DNA from: a bacterium
GTDB taxonomy: Bacteria > Deinococcota > Deinococci > Deinococcales > Deinococcaceae
Length of the DNA stretch: 64,000 bases
Direction: 5' to 3'
Assembly (NCBI GenBank): GCA_021810505.1
Contig: JAJZIR010000009.1
Span: 1 to 64,000, forward strand
In this document: positions 61,533 through 64,000 of the stretch, in pieces
Layout of the letters: each line of letters begins with the position of its first letter
Position numbering within the stretch: the stretch's first letter is position 1
Program-made: the position numbers and the translations under genes
The notes under the pieces: generated by a model
Seen by the model: only the letters and a program-made list of their open reading frames with translations
The model's database searches: none
Told to the model about the DNA's origin: nothing

Positions 61533-62062
61533 CAGCCTTGTCGCTGGCGAAGCGCCAGGATCTGAGCGGTGTGGTGCCGGACATGCCAAGCGTAGAGCGC
61601 GGTGGCCTGCTCGACCGACCAAGGGACCTGCTCGGGACCGGGGCGCAGATAGACCTTCTTCCAGCCCTCTTCAGGGATTCCCTCCAGCAGAGCGGTCCAG
61701 CGCTGATGGAGTGGGAAAAGCAGCTGCAGGGAAGTGGCGGCCGGAAGCTGCAGATCGGGGAGGCCCGCGAAGCGGTCCGGGCTCCAAGACGGCAGCGCTG
61801 GGCGGTCCTCGGTGAGGGCGAGGCGGGTACGCAGGTAGGCGAACAGGTTGTTGTCAGCCAGGTGATGGACGATAGTCTTCACCGGCCACCCACCCTCCCG
61901 GTAGGGTGTGGCCAACTGCTCCTGGCGGAGACCATCTAAGGCCGCGGCGAGCCGGCCCGGGGCCTCCCGGAGAACCATCACATCGGCGGCGTGCTGCTCC
62001 CGGGTAAAGACCTCAGGCCTGGAGAAGCGTCCGATCGGATACTTGAGGGTGTCCAAATCCAT
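61529..62062 (-). CDS. YfiT/BstA-like DinB-fold thiol S-transferase
   Basis: A 177-residue DinB-fold protein. DTLKYPIGRFSRPEVF at the N-terminus, PYREGGWPVKTIVHHLADNN and YAWHVRHHTAQILALRQRQG match YfiT/BstA of bacilli, with three metal-binding His (one in VHHLAD, two in WHVRHHTAQI). BstA conjugates bacillithiol to electrophiles. Whether this organism makes bacillithiol is unknown. ATG 62062 follows TATGGT (62069-62074) by exactly 6 nt. Divergent from the sugar kinase. Confidence 0.88.
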   Translation of the reverse strand: MDLDTLKYPIGRFSRPEVFTREQHAADVMVLREAPGRLAAALDGLRQEQLATPYREGGWPVKTIVHHLADNNLFAYLRTRLALTEDRPALPSWSPDRFAGLPDLQLPAATSLQLLFPLHQRWTALLEGIPEEGWKKVYLRPGPEQVPWSVEQATALYAWHVRHHTAQILALRQRQGW

Positions 62063-62068
62063 GGCTCT

Positions 62069-62095
62069 ACCATAGCCTTGCCCGCCTGGTAGGGT
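62069..62095. promoter_or_regulatory. Facing leaderless -10 elements for the BstA-like and FGGY-kinase genes
   Basis: Minus strand TATGGT (62069-62074) ends 6 nt before ATG 62062; plus strand TAGGGT (62090-62095) ends 6 nt before GTG 62102. Only 15 bp separate the two -10 elements, so the polymerases' footprints must overlap and the genes are likely mutually exclusive in initiation. Confidence 0.65.
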
Positions 62096-62101
62096 GGCCT
62101 A

Positions 62102-63508
62102 GTGGCGAGAGAGGTGAGCATCGGGCTGGATCTCGGAACCAGCCACTGCAAGGCGGTCGCCATGGACCGCTCCGGTGAGGTTCTGGGCAGCTCCGAGCAC
62201 GCCACCGAGACCGCTCCGGATGGCACCCAAGACCCCGAGCAGGTGGTCGCCGCAGCGCTAGCTTCCCTCCAGGGCCTGGCCGAGCAGGTCCCCGGGCCCT
62301 ACCTGGCCCTGGGGCTCAGCGGGGCGATGCACAGCCTGGTCCTGGTGGAAGGAGCCAGGTCAGTTTCCCCGGCCTGGCTCTGGTCAGAAGCGCGGCCTTC
62401 CCAGCTGCTGGGCCAGCTGCGGGCCGAGCTGGATCCGGGGGAGGTCTACCGCAGGACCGGCTGCCCGCTGCAGACCCCCTACCTGCCAGCCAAGCTGGCC
62501 TGGCTCAGGGCGAGGGGGGTGCGGCTGAGCGGACGCCGCCTGATCGCACTGGCCGACTGGGTGGCGCACGCGCTGACCGGGAGGTGGACCACCAGCCTCG
62601 GTCTGGCCTCCGCCAGCGGCTTGCTCGATGCGGCGAGCGCTGTCTGGGACAGCGAGCTGCTGGCACACTTCCACCTGCACCCGAGCCAGCTGCCGGAGGT
62701 CCTGGAAGGGACCGCTGTAGCTGGGGAGCTCAGGCCAGAGCCGGCCCGCCGCTGCCAGCTCCAGGCCGGCCTCCCGGTAGTGGCTGGGACCAGCGACGGG
62801 GCGGCTGCCTGCCTGGGCAGCGGCCTGAGACCGGATCAGACCGCCATAACCGTGGGTACCAGCGGAGCGGTCCGGCGGCTGGAGCGCCGCTCGGCGCTGC
62901 ACCCCCAGGAGCGCACCTTCAGCTACCGAGCCTACCAGGACCTGTGGATCAATGGGGCGGCCACCAACAGCGCCGGCCTGCTGCTCGAACGGATGCGCGA
63001 GCTGCTCGGCTACGCAGGGGCCGAGCAGCTGCTGGCCGAGGCAGCTAGCAGCCCACCCGGCGCCCTGGGGGTCACGGTGCTACCTTACTTTGCAGGTGAG
63101 CGCAGCCCCTACTGGCGAGCCGACCTGAGCGCCAGCGTGCTGGGTCTGGGCAGAGAACACCGCCGCCCCCACCTAGCACGGGCCAGCCTGGAGAGCAGCT
63201 GCTTCCTGCTGCACCGGCTGCTGCAAGACGTGTCCCCCGAAACCGATCGGGCCTGGCTGAGCGGCAAGATCACGAGCTCGCCGCTGTGGTGCCAGATCCT
63301 CGCCGATGTCACCCAAACCGAGCTGGAGCTGGTCAGGTCGGCCGACGCATCGGCGCTGGGAGCGGCCTGGCTGGCCCTGGGAGTGACGGAAGCGCCCGCA
63401 GCGGAGACGGCAACTTGCCGGCCAAGCCGGGACTTGGAGCGCCGACACAGCTACCAGATCGCCGAGGCGCGCTACGCGCAGTGGCACCAACGTCTCTGGG
63501 GGAACTAA
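62102..63508 (+). CDS. FGGY-family carbohydrate kinase (gluconokinase/xylulokinase type)
   Basis: A 468-residue kinase. VSIGLDLGTSHCKAVAMDRS is the ATPase phosphate-1 motif, YLALGLSGAMHSLVLVEG the sugar-binding strand, ADWVAHALTGRWTTSLGLAS the FGGY N-terminal block, VAGTSDGAAACLGSGLRPD and AITVGTSGAVRRLE (phosphate 2), and the C-terminal adenosine site around LSGKITSSPLWCQILADVTQ. It phosphorylates a pentose, hexonate or ketose. GTG 62102 is leaderless by the TAGGGT-N6 rule. A hairpin (63512-63536) follows. Confidence 0.92.
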   Translation: MAREVSIGLDLGTSHCKAVAMDRSGEVLGSSEHATETAPDGTQDPEQVVAAALASLQGLAEQVPGPYLALGLSGAMHSLVLVEGARSVSPAWLWSEARPSQLLGQLRAELDPGEVYRRTGCPLQTPYLPAKLAWLRARGVRLSGRRLIALADWVAHALTGRWTTSLGLASASGLLDAASAVWDSELLAHFHLHPSQLPEVLEGTAVAGELRPEPARRCQLQAGLPVVAGTSDGAAACLGSGLRPDQTAITVGTSGAVRRLERRSALHPQERTFSYRAYQDLWINGAATNSAGLLLERMRELLGYAGAEQLLAEAASSPPGALGVTVLPYFAGERSPYWRADLSASVLGLGREHRRPHLARASLESSCFLLHRLLQDVSPETDRAWLSGKITSSPLWCQILADVTQTELELVRSADASALGAAWLALGVTEAPAAETATCRPSRDLERRHSYQIAEARYAQWHQRLWGN

Positions 63509-63511
63509 CTC

Positions 63512-63536
63512 GCCCACCCCTGAAATAGGGGTGGGC
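63512..63536. terminator. Hairpin between sugar kinase and tRNA-Ile
   Basis: GCCCACCCC/GGGGTGGGC (63512-63520 with 63528-63536), 9-bp stem, loop TGAAATA. No T-tract on either strand. It can end the kinase transcript on the plus strand and the tRNA transcript on the minus strand. Confidence 0.6.
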
Positions 63537-63541
63537 TGAGG

Positions 63542-63618
63542 TGGTGCGGAAGGGCCGACTTGAACGGCCGACCTCACGCTTATCAGGCGTGTGCTCTAAC
63601 CAACTGAGCTACTCCCGC
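63542..63618 (-). tRNA. trnI: tRNA-Ile, anticodon GAT, CCA encoded
   Basis: Minus strand cloverleaf: acceptor GCGGGAG/CTTCCGC (one G-T pair), D arm GCTCAGTTGGTTAGAGC, anticodon arm CACGC-CTGATAA-GCGTG with anticodon GAT, variable loop AGGTC, T arm CGGCC-GTTCAAG-TCGGCC region, discriminator A and encoded CCA (63542-63544). All arms pair. Confidence 0.96.
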
Positions 63619-63680
63619 CGACGGCGCCGTGTGATGTTAGCACCGCCCAGTGGGGCTGTCAATCCGAGGAGGCCAGCAGT

Positions 63681-63686
63681 TAGAGT
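63681..63686 (+). promoter_or_regulatory. -10 element TAGAGT, leaderless promoter of ruvX
   Basis: TAGAGT ends 6 nt before ATG 63693; identical in sequence and spacing to the ispH element. Confidence 0.62.
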
Positions 63687-63692
63687 AGGGAA

Positions 63693-64000
63693 ATGGAAAG
63701 AGAGCACGGCAGGCAGCCGCCCCGCATCCTGGCTCTGGACGTCAGCCCGGCGCGCATCGGGCTGGCGGTCAATCACGGGCGGCTGGCTTTCCCGCGGGAA
63801 ACCCTGCTGCGCAGCCGGTTGGCCGAAGACTTGGTCGCAGTCGCTGCGGCCGCAGCGAGGGAGGGGGCAGATTTCCTGGTCATCGGGCTCCCGCTGCGCA
63901 CCGACGGCAAGCCCTCCGTACAGGCCCAGCGGGTGCGGTCGCTCGGTTACGCCCTGCAGCGGGCTGGGCTGCAGGTCACTTACCAAGATGAGCGCTTCAC
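63693..64000 (+). CDS. ruvX: Putative pre-16S rRNA nuclease RuvX/YqgF, N-terminal part
   Basis: The first 102 codons; the gene runs off the right edge. RILALDVSPARIGLAVNHGR is the first RNase H-like motif (catalytic Asp in ALDV), FLVIGLPLRTDGKPS the second (family VVGLPLxxDGxxG), and TYQDERFT the start of the third (DERxT). The family trims the 5' end of 16S rRNA. ATG 63693 is fixed by TAGAGT 6 nt upstream. Confidence 0.92.
   Translation, partial: MEREHGRQPPRILALDVSPARIGLAVNHGRLAFPRETLLRSRLAEDLVAVAAAAAREGADFLVIGLPLRTDGKPSVQAQRVRSLGYALQRAGLQVTYQDERF

Overview
The window looks like chromosomal DNA of a GC-rich, free-living bacterium. There are no phage, IS or CRISPR signatures and most genes are housekeeping. 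MinC, a fused SecDF, a short IF-2, an HspR-like MerR regulator, an upp-wecA pair, a BstA-like DinB protein and a sulfocyanin-like blue copper protein all occur together. Many genes have a TAnnnT -10 element ending 5-7 nt before the start codon, which implies leaderless mRNAs as in Deinococcota and Actinomycetota. I would guess a Chloroflexota/Dormibacterota-like or deep Firmicutes-like lineage, with low confidence.

Layout. 0-4 kb: a truncated PLP aminotransferase, two phosphoribosyltransferase paralogues, a 19-bp triple repeat, a GNAT-like protein, and an unusual fusion of a PlsY-like membrane domain to a domain resembling cyanobacterial acyl-ACP reductase. 4-10 kb: S9 peptidase, MobA, rsmD-coaD, rpsT, sulfocyanin-like protein, minC. 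9.7-18.6 kb: S1-domain gene, then rimP-nusA-ylxR-infB, secDF, a lipoprotein and recJ. 18.6-27.2 kb: cation diffusion facilitator, intracellular GH5, HAD phosphatase, sensor kinase, uvrA, and a membrane-bound DsbA-like/DsbB-like pair. 27.2-39.7 kb: carboxyltransferase beta subunit, a tandemly duplicated MerR regulator, Bax inhibitor-1, an RsmJ-like methyltransferase, PlsY-like protein, FtsX-type permease, lipid kinase, wecA-upp, an APH-fold kinase, HD-GYP protein and DinB protein.

The most interesting part is 39.7-53.1 kb on the minus strand. A fluoride riboswitch (aptamer 52359-52405) with its own -10 element and an overlapping intrinsic terminator precedes a tightly packed operon of about 12.6 kb. 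The operon encodes six subunits resembling hydrogenase-4/complex I (C, E, F, G, I and B types), then an MFS transporter, a coiled-coil protein, a metallophosphoesterase and two divergent MutS-family ATPases. The large subunit has lost all NiFe-ligand cysteines. The small subunit has lost all four proximal-cluster cysteines but keeps exactly the cysteines for one [4Fe-4S] cluster in a fused ferredoxin domain. The complex therefore cannot be a hydrogenase or formate hydrogenlyase. With fluoride control, and no CrcB/Fluc or CLC-F gene in the window, it is a candidate ion-moving fluoride-response machine. Two DUF190 proteins lie just upstream, at the end of an acyl-CoA dehydrogenase/ETF operon.

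57-64 kb: ispH, a DUF4388-like protein, a cold-shock gene with a strong terminator, a gamma-family PLP enzyme operon with a BstA-like protein, an FGGY sugar kinase, tRNA-Ile(GAT) and the start of ruvX. Several perfect loop-free palindromes of 32-42 bp are scattered at gene boundaries.
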